From NCBI GenBank assembly GCA_016292135.1, contig JAEFAZ010000006.1, positions 124,001 to 188,000 on the forward strand: a stretch of 64,000 bases of DNA, read 5' to 3'. Position numbers and translations under genes: made by a program. The notes below the pieces were generated by a model. It saw only the letters and a program-made list of their open reading frames with translations, had not been told where the DNA came from and did not search any database. How positions within the stretch are numbered: position 1 is the first letter of the stretch; each line of letters begins with the position of its first letter. This DNA comes from Saccharofermentans sp. Lineage in GTDB: Bacteria; Bacillota; Clostridia; Saccharofermentanales; Saccharofermentanaceae. Below, one piece after another: positions 17,041 through 25,811 of the stretch.

Positions 17041-17451
17041 ATGGAAAACGAAAACAGGTTTTTGCAGCAGAAGAAAGCTATCGAAGAACAGAAAGCAGCA
17101 CAGCTTCAATACGCTCGCAAAAAGACTTGCAACAGACTCTGCACCATCTCTCTTATTCTGCACCTGGTGGGAATAGGGTCTTTTGCATTTGCTGTCTATC
17201 TTTCAATTAACCACGAGGATTTCTATGAGATGTTCAAGTACCCGATCGCGTTGGTTCCTTATGGCAGCTATATAGCATCCTGGGTCCTGATGATAATCGC
17301 AAGAGTAAGGTTTAAGGAAAGCAAGTTTGCGAAGATCCTGATGTGGGTCTATATCGGACTGGTTGCACTCGTGATCATATCGATCATAGCGTTCTTCGGC
17401 TGGATCTGGTACAGCTGCAATCGGTGCGGCACAGGCTACTTCCCGGGATAA
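17041..17451 (+). CDS. Small membrane protein, second of a related pair
   Basis: The 136-residue protein has a basic, Gln-rich N-terminus (residues 1-35), three hydrophobic helices and the conserved core GSYIASWVLMIIARVRFKES shared with the previous gene. The start at 17041 is chosen because a GGGGG tract lies 8-9 bases upstream; an in-frame ATG at 17026 is possible. It is followed after 8 bases by the Lgt-like gene and may be part of the same transcript. Function unknown. Confidence 0.68.
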   Translation: MENENRFLQQKKAIEEQKAAQLQYARKKTCNRLCTISLILHLVGIGSFAFAVYLSINHEDFYEMFKYPIALVPYGSYIASWVLMIIARVRFKESKFAKILMWVYIGLVALVIISIIAFFGWIWYSCNRCGTGYFPG

Positions 17452-17459
17452 AAGTTTAA

Positions 17460-18212
17460 ATGAAGATAACTGTCCCCGAACTCGCATGGTCTCCATACGG
17501 TGCGATCGTAATAACATCTGTGTTGATCGGCTTTACCGTCGTGATCTGTTCTTTGAGAAAGTCGGGCGTTGCCAAACAGACGGTCTTTTACACATGTCTT
17601 CTTACGGCTGTCTGCACCATTGTATCATCTGTCATGTTCACAGTCCTGCAATCAAATGATCTGCGGTCGATCGGCTTCTCCGGGCTGGGAGGCGCAGTAG
17701 GCATGATCGGCGGCGTATTGATATCGGGACTCATCATCCGCGATAAACCTGATATCGTGATGGCAACTTTCGTAGCGACAGCACCTCTCATGTACGGGCT
17801 TGCCAAGTTCGGCTGCCTTTTTGCGGGGTGCTGTCACGGCAAATCCTACGACGGACCATTTGCGGTTGTCTATCACGGGAAGATGGAAGGATCTTATTTC
17901 CCTGCCCAGATCATAGACATGATTGTCTTCATCATGATCTTCATCACAGGCTCGATCCTCGTCAACAAGATGAAGAACAAGACAGCTGCCATATATATAA
18001 TCCTTTTAATCTTGATACCTGTCAGATTTTTGTTAGAATATTTGCGGTCGTACCATGAGGGTACGCTAATATCGTCAGGCCAGATCACGGTCCTTTTAGC
18101 AGGTGCTGCTGCCTTGATCCTGGTGACGGTTTGGAAAGGGGTAATGAAAATTGGAAAACAACATGACGATGCCGCAGGAAGCGGCAGCGGGCTCAACGGG
18201 GCCCAAGACTGA
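17460..18212 (+). CDS. Lgt-like (prolipoprotein diacylglyceryl transferase family) membrane protein
   Basis: The 250-residue multi-pass protein resembles the Lgt family, which transfers diacylglyceryl from phosphatidylglycerol to lipoprotein cysteines. It keeps a GGAVGMIGG glycine loop, the GKFGCLFAGCCHGK segment and VRFLLEYLRSY near the C-terminus. It is a divergent form of the GCCHG type and lies in an ABC-transporter operon, so it may have another role or modify a specific partner. It has no strong ribosome binding site. Its 3' end overlaps the next gene by some 60 bases. Confidence 0.68.
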   Translation: MKITVPELAWSPYGAIVITSVLIGFTVVICSLRKSGVAKQTVFYTCLLTAVCTIVSSVMFTVLQSNDLRSIGFSGLGGAVGMIGGVLISGLIIRDKPDIVMATFVATAPLMYGLAKFGCLFAGCCHGKSYDGPFAVVYHGKMEGSYFPAQIIDMIVFIMIFITGSILVNKMKNKTAAIYIILLILIPVRFLLEYLRSYHEGTLISSGQITVLLAGAAALILVTVWKGVMKIGKQHDDAAGSGSGLNGAQD

Positions 18213-18915
18213 GTTCGTTATTTCCCATCTTGCCAAGAGCTATGGCAAAAAGGAAGTTCTGACGGACGTTGATTTCGCATTCGAAGAAGGAAAGATCTAC
18301 GGTCTTCTTGGACGTAACGGTTCCGGCAAGACGACGCTCTTCAACTGCCTCAATTCGGATACGGATACCAACGGCGGTGAGTTTTATTTCAGGATCGGTG
18401 ACAGGACCGAAGAGATCAGATCCGATGACATCGGATATGTCCTGTCCACCCCGACCGTACCGGACTTCATGACCGGACGCGAGTTCCTGAAATTCTACCT
18501 CGATATACATAAGGACAAGATAGAAGACCCCAAGACCATCAACGAATACTTAGACTTCATGATGATCCCCCAGGATACGCGCGACCGTCTGATGAAAGAC
18601 TATTCGCACGGTACGCGCAACAAGATGCAGATGCTGCTCAACATCATCGGAAAGCCGCGTCTCATGCTCTTAGACGAGCCGCTGACATCTCTTGACGTCG
18701 TTGTCGCCGAAGAGATGAAGGACATCTTAAGGGACCAGAAGGAAGGCAGAGTCATCATCTTTTCGACTCACCTGCTCGACATCGCGCTCGACCTCTGTGA
18801 CGAGATCGTGCTCCTAAACCACGGCAGGCTCGAGCCCATCGACAAGGAAAACCTTGATAACGATGACTTCAAGGAAAAGATCATAGAAGCGTTGAAGGAT
18901 GCAGGGGATGAATAA
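18151..18915 (+). CDS. ABC transporter ATP-binding protein
   Basis: The 254-residue ATPase has Walker A GLLGRNGSGKTTLF, Walker B LLDEPLTSLD and an H-loop (FSTHLLD). The signature reads YSHGTRNKMQ, a departure from the LSGGQ consensus typical of exporter ATPases in the CcmA/antibiotic group. The start is uncertain: a TTG at 18151 follows AAAGGGG, and an in-frame ATG lies at 18163. The gene overlaps the Lgt-like gene before it and the membrane subunit after it, indicating tight coupling of the three. Confidence 0.9.
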   Translation: MENNMTMPQEAAAGSTGPKTEFVISHLAKSYGKKEVLTDVDFAFEEGKIYGLLGRNGSGKTTLFNCLNSDTDTNGGEFYFRIGDRTEEIRSDDIGYVLSTPTVPDFMTGREFLKFYLDIHKDKIEDPKTINEYLDFMMIPQDTRDRLMKDYSHGTRNKMQMLLNIIGKPRLMLLDEPLTSLDVVVAEEMKDILRDQKEGRVIIFSTHLLDIALDLCDEIVLLNHGRLEPIDKENLDNDDFKEKIIEALKDAGDE

Positions 18916-20581
18916 TACATTAAAGAACATATTCAGGCTCAGGACTACGATCAAGACGAACGGTGTTCTGTACGCGATCAAGCACCTGCCTTTTGTTGGA
19001 AAACACATATCAGACAGGATCTACGGCATAAGAGCTATCAAGATCGTAGCTTTCATCATCGGTCTCATAGCCGAGTTCTTCCAGAGATTCTTCGGCAAGA
19101 TATTGCTCTTCTTCGGACTCTTCTTCGGGTCCGGAGCGATATCGAGCTTCAGGCACATGTTCCAGACAGGCGACAACTTCGCCCTGTCGGAAGAAGCTCT
19201 CAGCGCACAGGGCAGCATCTACCTTTACGCTTTCGTCGTCATCAGCATTGCGCTCGCGATCATGTACAGCATCTTCGCCTGCAATATGGAGACCGAGTAC
19301 TGCGTCTTCATGCTCAACATGGATGCCAAGAAATTCGTTGGCTCCATCTTTGCTCTTGACTCGATCATCAACGCGGCCGCTTACGCCCTCATGGGTATCC
19401 CGACCGCTCTGCTGGCAGGCGTTCCCTGGTACTATGCGATCCTCCTCCCCTTCTCGGGAATAGGTTTCTATGCCTCATCAGTCGCTATTCAGATGCTGAC
19501 ATATTCATCCAAGCTCTCTGCCGGAAAGACTCATGACCGCAAGGGTAATGCAGTCACTGCGATCGGGAATAACGGTCTCAATGTACTCTTAGGCTTCGGT
19601 ATCTTCCTGGTCGGAGTTCTCGTAGGCCCCGCCTACCTTATGAACGGCTACCCGATCCAGTTGCCCGCCGTTATCGTGATCCTGTCGATCCTGGCGATAA
19701 TCCCGGCTCTGCTCGTCATGCGCAAGTACCCCTATGGTCTCTATCGAAACGCCCTGAAGGCGGAACGCGAGAAGATGAGAGGCATCAAGCAGAACGCTCA
19801 GAAAGCGGTTAAGAAGGCATCACTTGCGACCATCTCCGAGACAGGAAGCGTGGATTCCAATCTGACGGGTTACTCATTCCTCAACGAACTGTTCATCAAG
19901 AGACACAGAAAGCTCCTCTGGGGCAAGATATTCAAGTTCGTGATCGGCATAGCGGCGGTTATCGTGCTTATGTCCATATATTTGTTTTATGAATGGAAAA
20001 ACGGTATGCCATTGGAAGAATCCCCTATCAGAAAGGCCTTCACGTTTAAGCTTTCCGCCGTTCCTTTCCTCATGTATTTCCTGAACCGCGGCGCCGTTAT
20101 CTCACAGGTCATGTTCTCAAACTGCGACTCTTCCCTTTTGAAGTTCGGATTCTATAAGGAACCCAAAGCGATCCTGACCATGTTCCGTCTGAGATTGTTC
20201 TCGGTGGTCAAGCTGAACCTGGTCCCGGCCCTGATGATCGCCATTTACGGAGTTATAGTTCTTAAGATCACCGGAGGACAGGATTATCAGTTCCAGTATC
20301 TTTTCACTTTTCTGTCGATAATCCTCAGCATGATCTTCTTCTCCGTGCATCACCTTGCGATCTATTATCTGCTGCAGCCTTATACGATGGAATTCAAGAT
20401 CAAGTCCAGTGTATATCTGATAATCAATGCCGTGATCTACCTGGTCTGCTGGTCCCTGTTCAACAATGAAGTATCCGCGCAGATCTTCGCACCTGTTGCA
20501 GCCGCATTCACTGTCATATACATAACAGTCGCCTGCATACTAGTTTATAAGCTCGCACCGAAAACATTCAGGATAAAGTGA
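18908..20581 (+). CDS. Large membrane subunit of the adjoining ABC transporter
   Basis: The 557-residue protein has about twelve hydrophobic segments in two clusters, separated by a basic cytoplasmic loop around residues 285-335 (KYPYGLYRNALKAEREKMRG). No standard permease motif is recognised, but its gene overlaps that of the ATPase by 8 bases, so it is the obvious membrane partner. Such pairs in Firmicutes often export peptides or lipids, or act in bacteriocin resistance. The ATG at 18908 is preferred because AAGG lies at a good distance; 18899 is also possible. Confidence 0.78.
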   Translation: MNNTLKNIFRLRTTIKTNGVLYAIKHLPFVGKHISDRIYGIRAIKIVAFIIGLIAEFFQRFFGKILLFFGLFFGSGAISSFRHMFQTGDNFALSEEALSAQGSIYLYAFVVISIALAIMYSIFACNMETEYCVFMLNMDAKKFVGSIFALDSIINAAAYALMGIPTALLAGVPWYYAILLPFSGIGFYASSVAIQMLTYSSKLSAGKTHDRKGNAVTAIGNNGLNVLLGFGIFLVGVLVGPAYLMNGYPIQLPAVIVILSILAIIPALLVMRKYPYGLYRNALKAEREKMRGIKQNAQKAVKKASLATISETGSVDSNLTGYSFLNELFIKRHRKLLWGKIFKFVIGIAAVIVLMSIYLFYEWKNGMPLEESPIRKAFTFKLSAVPFLMYFLNRGAVISQVMFSNCDSSLLKFGFYKEPKAILTMFRLRLFSVVKLNLVPALMIAIYGVIVLKITGGQDYQFQYLFTFLSIILSMIFFSVHHLAIYYLLQPYTMEFKIKSSVYLIINAVIYLVCWSLFNNEVSAQIFAPVAAAFTVIYITVACILVYKLAPKTFRIK

Positions 20582-20607
20582 TCCTTGAAAGATTAAATAT
20601 CTAATGA

Positions 20608-20633
20608 AGAAGGCTGCCCGAGGGCAGCCTTCT
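20608..20633. terminator. Hairpin between convergent genes
   Basis: A 12-bp perfect stem with a 2-base loop lies between the convergent ABC operon and the SLH-protein gene. Neither side has a good U run, so it may be a weak bidirectional terminator. Confidence 0.65.
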
Positions 20634-20653
20634 GTCAGCGGAAAACGTTTTCG

Positions 20654-23515
20654 TCAGCCTTTGGCATTGATGTATTTATCATACTTGTATAGGAAGGTGA
20701 CCATCTGACGTCGTAGGCAGTTGCCTTGGGGCTTGAACGATCCGTCTTCATATCCTGCGACTATCTTCATCTCGGAAGCCCATATGGTGGCCTGATAGAA
20801 GTAGTCGTCTTTCTTCACGTCATTGAACGGGCTCTTCGCTGCAGCAGGTTTGGGCTTGCCCGCCATCCTCCAGAGGAAGGTTACAGTCTGGGCTCTGGTA
20901 CAGACATTCTGCGGTTTGAAAGTCCCGTCTGAATAGCCTGTGGTGATACCCCTCTCTACTGCCCATATGACCGGCTTGTAGAAGTAGTCCGTCGTCTTAA
21001 CATCTTCGAACTTACAGCTCGTGGCCTTAGTCTTGGGTTCTCCCTGGAGCCTGTAAAGGAAGGTGACCATCTGAGCTCTGCTGCATTCATTTGAAGGGCG
21101 GAATTCAGTCTGGTTGTTATATCCTTTAGCAACGCCGGTCTCCGTCAGGTAGTAGGTCGGTGTGTACCAGAAATCCTTACTGTTCGTTACATCCTTATAG
21201 AGCACAGTGACCTTGCAGCTAGCGCTCTTTCCGGCTGCAGTTGCAGTGATCGTAACGGCACCTGCCATCTTGGCTGTAACCTTTCCTTTGGAATCAACCA
21301 CGGCAATGTTGGTGTTGGAGGATTTCCAGCTTACACTTGCCGTAGATCCCTTGAGCGTTGCTTTCAGAGTCATTGTCGCGCCGCATACCACGTTAGCCGT
21401 CTTCTTGTCCAATGTCAGCGTAACGGTAGGAGCAACAGTCGGTTTCTTGGTCGGTGTTGCGGTGGGCTTTTCTGTCGGATTCGGCTTTTCGGTCGGTGAA
21501 GGCGATGATCGGGTAATCGTGAAATGCGCTTCCGCGGTTCCTTTGTAGAAGCCTGTCATCGTAACCCTTACCGTTGCCTCGCCGGGCTCGATGTTGTTAA
21601 AATATTCCCTGGTATATCCCAGGTAGGGCTGCCCGATGTAACCATTCCCTGACTCATAAACAATGGAACCGTTTACTTTAACGGTTACAGAGGGTTTTTT
21701 CTCATTTCCGTCATATTCGTAAGAAGTTGTTTTTACCGTTATCTGAGGTTCTACTTCCAGAGGTGTTACGTTAATGGTGACCGAGGCCGTTCCCGTATAA
21801 TTGCCGCTAAGCCGCACGGTCAGTACGCGTCCCTCTTTTGTGTACGAGCGGCTGACATACCAGTCATCATCGGTTATGGCAATACCTTCCGCCGTCGAAA
21901 CTGACACGGAAGGATCGGTACCCAGATATACCATCGTGTCGAACTCCGGAGTAACTACAGGTGTAAGAGGCATCGGGTTGATCTTAAACGTCGTTTTATA
22001 TATGCCCCTATATGCACCTATCCCCCGGATATACAAAGGAACCTTGGATGATGCGTTGACATTCTCTCCGTAGAGCAACTCATAATCCGTGTCTTTGACC
22101 AATTCTTTACCATTAAACTTAATGACAGGATCTTGAGTTTGTGCAGATCCGTTATAGGTCTTTTCTGCTATTCCCGTAACTTCCAGATCCCCGTCATTAA
22201 AGTCCTGTAATGTTTCATCCGCCCAGCCGGCATATATAGTCACTGCCGGCATGCTCTGATTGATATATCCTTTGAGGGTATAATTACAATTTTTATCCGA
22301 AGTACTAACGATCAATTGCGTAAGTTCCGCATCCTTATACCAGCCTTCCAAAACATATCCTTCCCGCACGGGCTGATGTTCTGAGGGTTCGAAACTGTAA
22401 TAATTGTTAAAGATATAACTGTCTCTTCCCTCGATCTTTCCGCCGTTGGCATCAAGGGTTACTGTCCCGCATGAACTGCTGTTCTCATAATTCAGCATGA
22501 TCACCATCGTATCGGTCTCATCACCGTGCTTGGCATTATCAAATTTGAAGTTGAAATCCAGATGATGGTTATTAAAGAACTTGATCACATAATGATCGCC
22601 GTCTTCGGTAGTCTGAAGATAACTGCCCGACGTGGAGATCAGTTCCGTGTTGTTCCCCATGCGGAATGAATCAAAATAGTAGCCTTCGATAAACGGACGG
22701 CTTATCCTGAAGTCGGTCCCGGATACAACATAATTACCCGTAGCTTGCGACCATCTGGAAGAAACGTCTTCTGCCCAGATGACTTCCGGATTTTGTTCGT
22801 CATCATAGAACTCGGCACCGGCGGGTTTATCGATCTGTACACCGTTACACATGTAACGGTATTCGACCAGCTGGTATTTGGGAAGGACTATATATGAGAG
22901 AGAAGATGCACTCCAGTGATCTGTGACTATATTACTGCCGGGTTTGTCAGGATCAGGCCGCTCGTAATAAGCCCAGGTTGCAGAAAAAGAACCGTATCCC
23001 TGGAGCATGATAGGATTATCTCCTATGACCTGAAGTTCTCTTATGTATGTATGGACGCCCGATCCTGAGCCATAGGTCACGGATTCGGTAACCAATATTG
23101 GGCCGTAACTTTCTCCTGCAGCAAGATCCAGATAAGCACCGTTGACAACTAAGGCCTTTCCCGGTGTCCTGTGGTTTTTGTTCCTGTTGGTATCATTTTC
23201 ACTCTCGTCCAGTTCGGGAAGTATCCTTACTTTATCTCCCGGGAACAATAATCCAAGACTCTGCAGATAATCCTGATAAAGGCCTTGTGGCAGTGTATAG
23301 CCATGATTCCTGGCTGTTTCAAGATCATACACATAGGTTACGGGTGTATGTACATTGTAGGGCCCGCTTTCCAGAGTGGTCTTAGTTGCATATTGAGGTT
23401 CGGGTTCCGGTGTCTCATCCGCGATGACACCGACACTCAGCGCTCCCGCTACGAACACGGCTGACATCAGGGTCACCGTGAATATCTTAAAAAATCGTTT
23501 TCTACCGCCTGCCAT
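20654..23515 (-). CDS. Secreted SLH-domain surface protein with bacterial Ig-like repeats
   Basis: The 953-residue protein has a signal peptide (residues 1-31), a unique N-terminal region to about 345, an InlB-type (Listeria-Bacteroides) repeat at 350-432 (GYVLEGWYKDAEL), two beta-sandwich repeats at about 444-515 and 590-667, a Pro/Thr/Lys linker (668-696), a Big_2 domain at 697-772 and three SLH domains at about 775-828, 835-888 and 897-948. SLH repeats bind pyruvylated wall polymer, so the protein is held on the cell surface. The ATG at 23515 follows AGGAGGTG; the upstream in-frame start has none. The ligand of the N-terminal part is unknown. Confidence 0.9.
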   Translation of the reverse strand: MAGGRKRFFKIFTVTLMSAVFVAGALSVGVIADETPEPEPQYATKTTLESGPYNVHTPVTYVYDLETARNHGYTLPQGLYQDYLQSLGLLFPGDKVRILPELDESENDTNRNKNHRTPGKALVVNGAYLDLAAGESYGPILVTESVTYGSGSGVHTYIRELQVIGDNPIMLQGYGSFSATWAYYERPDPDKPGSNIVTDHWSASSLSYIVLPKYQLVEYRYMCNGVQIDKPAGAEFYDDEQNPEVIWAEDVSSRWSQATGNYVVSGTDFRISRPFIEGYYFDSFRMGNNTELISTSGSYLQTTEDGDHYVIKFFNNHHLDFNFKFDNAKHGDETDTMVIMLNYENSSSCGTVTLDANGGKIEGRDSYIFNNYYSFEPSEHQPVREGYVLEGWYKDAELTQLIVSTSDKNCNYTLKGYINQSMPAVTIYAGWADETLQDFNDGDLEVTGIAEKTYNGSAQTQDPVIKFNGKELVKDTDYELLYGENVNASSKVPLYIRGIGAYRGIYKTTFKINPMPLTPVVTPEFDTMVYLGTDPSVSVSTAEGIAITDDDWYVSRSYTKEGRVLTVRLSGNYTGTASVTINVTPLEVEPQITVKTTSYEYDGNEKKPSVTVKVNGSIVYESGNGYIGQPYLGYTREYFNNIEPGEATVRVTMTGFYKGTAEAHFTITRSSPSPTEKPNPTEKPTATPTKKPTVAPTVTLTLDKKTANVVCGATMTLKATLKGSTASVSWKSSNTNIAVVDSKGKVTAKMAGAVTITATAAGKSASCKVTVLYKDVTNSKDFWYTPTYYLTETGVAKGYNNQTEFRPSNECSRAQMVTFLYRLQGEPKTKATSCKFEDVKTTDYFYKPVIWAVERGITTGYSDGTFKPQNVCTRAQTVTFLWRMAGKPKPAAAKSPFNDVKKDDYFYQATIWASEMKIVAGYEDGSFKPQGNCLRRQMVTFLYKYDKYINAKG

Positions 23516-23556
23516 AACACACCTCCTGTCCCGGGGGGGAATGTCCCGAAAAGCTA

Positions 23557-23598
23557 TTAAAAAACTACTGACAATTACATAGTACATTGCCAGTAGTT
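23557..23598 (-). terminator. Terminator after the hydroxyacid dehydrogenase gene
   Basis: AACTACTG-x-CAAT pairs with ATTG-x-CAGTAGTT, followed on the minus strand by TTTTTTAATAG. It separates the dehydrogenase transcript from the SLH gene. A run of seven C on the minus strand follows in the SLH leader. Confidence 0.82.
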
Positions 23599-23656
23599 AA
23601 GGAATCTTTGGATTTGTAGGTATTATTCGTTACTTTTTTGTGAATGGTCTTTCAGG

Positions 23657-24616
23657 TCAGTAGCCTTTGTTCCTGTCGACAAGATGTTTAAGGGGGAGTC
23701 CTTCAGCATAGTTTTCGAGGTCTTCAAGGAACATGTCGACATTCTTATCGAGAGTATGATCCAGGGTCAGATTGCCTGCAACGTGAGGCGTTATGAGAAG
23801 GTTCTTGATCTTCCACAGGGGACTGTCCTTGGGGAGAGGTTCGGTATGGAAGACATCCAGGGCAGCTCCCGCAAGATGGCCTGATTCAAGGAAGACTGCA
23901 AGAGCTGTCTCATCGATGGCCGAGCCTCTTCCGACGTTGACCACATATGATCCTTCAGGAAGAAGAGCCAGCCTTTCGGCAGAAAGGACATTCCTCGTTT
24001 CCGGGGTATCGGGAAGGCTCATGGCGAGAAGGTCTGTGCCGGGCAATATGCCGTCGAGTTCACTGATCTTGAGGACCTTGTCGAAGGAAGGATCGTCGCA
24101 GATACCGCTCCGGGACACGCCCGTGACAGCGGCGGGTTCAAAAGCTCTGGCACGCTTTGCAAAAGCCCTGCCGATGTCACCGGTCCCGAGAACGGTTATC
24201 CTGCAGTCCTTAAGAGATCTTTGAGGTCTGGGACTGCCCCATTCTCCGCGCAGGGACTCTTCATGAATAACAGTCATGTTTCTCATCATCATGAGCGATA
24301 CGGCGATCATGTGCTCTGCTATCGTAACTCCGTATGCTCCGGACGAATTCGTTAAAAGACATTCTTCATTGGCAAAGCAGCCGGGCTTCATGAGATAGTC
24401 GACTCCCGCAGAAGGTACGCAGAGCCACTTAAGGTCCTTGCTCTTCTTGGCGGTCTCCATACCGAATCCGTAAAGGACATCCGCACTGGAAAACTCAGCG
24501 GGTATTTCACTCTCATCTTTTCCGAAAAAGACTTCTGCCCCGATCCTTTCCGCAGTCTTACGGATCTTATCTATGTGCCCCTCTTTTAAAGACTTGTTCA
24601 AAACGATGATCTTCAT
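23657..24616 (-). CDS. D-isomer specific 2-hydroxyacid dehydrogenase
   Basis: The 319-residue NAD-dependent enzyme belongs to the D-2-hydroxyacid dehydrogenase superfamily. The dinucleotide motif is VLGTGDIGRAFAKRA near residue 140, the catalytic Arg lies in NVGRGSAIDE near 230, and the His in LLITPHVAGN near 278. It could reduce a 2-keto acid such as glyoxylate, hydroxypyruvate or pyruvate; the exact substrate is not set by these motifs. It starts 30 bases after the lipoprotein gene upstream, with GGGAGG, and may be cotranscribed with it. Confidence 0.9.
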   Translation of the reverse strand: MKIIVLNKSLKEGHIDKIRKTAERIGAEVFFGKDESEIPAEFSSADVLYGFGMETAKKSKDLKWLCVPSAGVDYLMKPGCFANEECLLTNSSGAYGVTIAEHMIAVSLMMMRNMTVIHEESLRGEWGSPRPQRSLKDCRITVLGTGDIGRAFAKRARAFEPAAVTGVSRSGICDDPSFDKVLKISELDGILPGTDLLAMSLPDTPETRNVLSAERLALLPEGSYVVNVGRGSAIDETALAVFLESGHLAGAALDVFHTEPLPKDSPLWKIKNLLITPHVAGNLTLDHTLDKNVDMFLEDLENYAEGLPLKHLVDRNKGY

Positions 24617-24646
24617 AACCCCGGTTTTCCCTCCCTGTTACCGTTA

Positions 24647-25657
24647 TCAGTAATCGTACTTATACTCGTCGAAGGAGCGGGGAGTGCCGTCCTCGGTAAA
24701 GTAAGTGGTCTTCAGTATATTTCCGTGTTCGTCGTATTCGTTCTCGTTGTGCCAGTCGAATGAACCGTCCGTGCCGTATCCTACGGATTTTATCTCATTG
24801 CCGTTTTCGTCACATTCAAAAGTGAAGAAGACAGATCCGTCAGAATAATAACGTGTACCCTTAGAGAGCTTCCCGGAAGAAGAGTACTCTGATTCGGTCC
24901 ACAACTCGACAGTACCGTCCGGGGAACACTCCGTGAACTTAACTTCGTTGCCGTTCTCATCGTATACGTATTCGTTGTAGCTTACGATCTTTCCGTTGTT
25001 GCCGAAGTAGGCTTCCTTTACGAGTCTGCCCTCTTTATCGTAGTCGTATGTTCTCACCCATTCGACCTTGTCTTTATCCTTGTAATTGGTCTCTTTTTTG
25101 AGATTGCCCGACTCATCGTACAGATACTTGGAAGTGTATTCGATCTTTCCATCCTTATCCTTAGCAGTACATAAAGACGGTTTGCCGTTATCGTTGTATG
25201 TATATTCGTATTCGGAATATGCTTCGATCCCGCCGTCCTTGTTATAGATAACCTCTTTCACCTTGCTGCCGTACTCATCGTATTCGTATTCGTTGCGGCT
25301 GTCGAGTTCTCCCTTCTCATTGTAAGAAGCACCCTTGGTCTGATTGCCTTTTTCGTCGAAATCCTTCTCGTAGGTCCACTGCAGTTTCCCGTCAGCACCG
25401 GTGGTCTTGCACACCATGTGCTTGTAATGTGCCTTCTCCTCTTCCTTTGAAGTCTCGCTCACTTCGGTCTCGGAAGTTGCCGTTGCAGCTGCAGTATCTT
25501 CGCTCTCATGAGCTTCGGAAGTCTTTGATGCTTCCGTGGTCACGGAAGTTGTCGTCTCCAGTGTTAACGGAGTATCAGAAGTCTGCTGACATCCGCTGAC
25601 ATAACATACGACCATTCCGAGAGCCACAGCGGCAACCGGGATCTTCATCTTTTTCAT
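24647..25657 (-). CDS. Lipoprotein with tandem YD-like repeats
   Basis: The 336-residue lipoprotein has a signal ending VCYVSGC, a Ser/Thr/Glu-rich spacer to about residue 80, then some ten imperfect repeats of about 21 residues with the pattern EYEYDENGNxVKxxxYxxDG, which resemble YD/RHS or MORN-type beta-hairpin repeats. Such repeats build elongated surface structures. No toxin domain follows. The ATG at 25657 with GGAGGAATAAG is chosen; the frame is open 36 codons upstream but without a ribosome binding site. The function is not known. Confidence 0.82.
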   Translation of the reverse strand: MKKMKIPVAAVALGMVVCYVSGCQQTSDTPLTLETTTSVTTEASKTSEAHESEDTAAATATSETEVSETSKEEEKAHYKHMVCKTTGADGKLQWTYEKDFDEKGNQTKGASYNEKGELDSRNEYEYDEYGSKVKEVIYNKDGGIEAYSEYEYTYNDNGKPSLCTAKDKDGKIEYTSKYLYDESGNLKKETNYKDKDKVEWVRTYDYDKEGRLVKEAYFGNNGKIVSYNEYVYDENGNEVKFTECSPDGTVELWTESEYSSSGKLSKGTRYYSDGSVFFTFECDENGNEIKSVGYGTDGSFDWHNENEYDEHGNILKTTYFTEDGTPRSFDEYKYDY

Positions 25658-25753
25658 CTTATTCCTCCATTTAAAGATAATTATTTCTAAAGTCGTATAA
25701 TTGTATTCTCGAAAAGCTGATTTTACCATATCCAAGTTGTTGCAATCCTGGTG

Positions 25754-25783
25754 CAAAAAAATCATCCCGGAAGACCGGGATGA
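25754..25783 (-). terminator. Terminator of the AraC-GGDEF gene
   Basis: TCATCCCGG and CCGGGATGA form a 9-bp stem with a 4-base loop, followed by seven U on the minus strand, about 30 bases after the stop codon. Confidence 0.92.
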
Positions 25784-25811
25784 AAGTCAAAGCAATGTCC
25801 TGTCGTTGATG

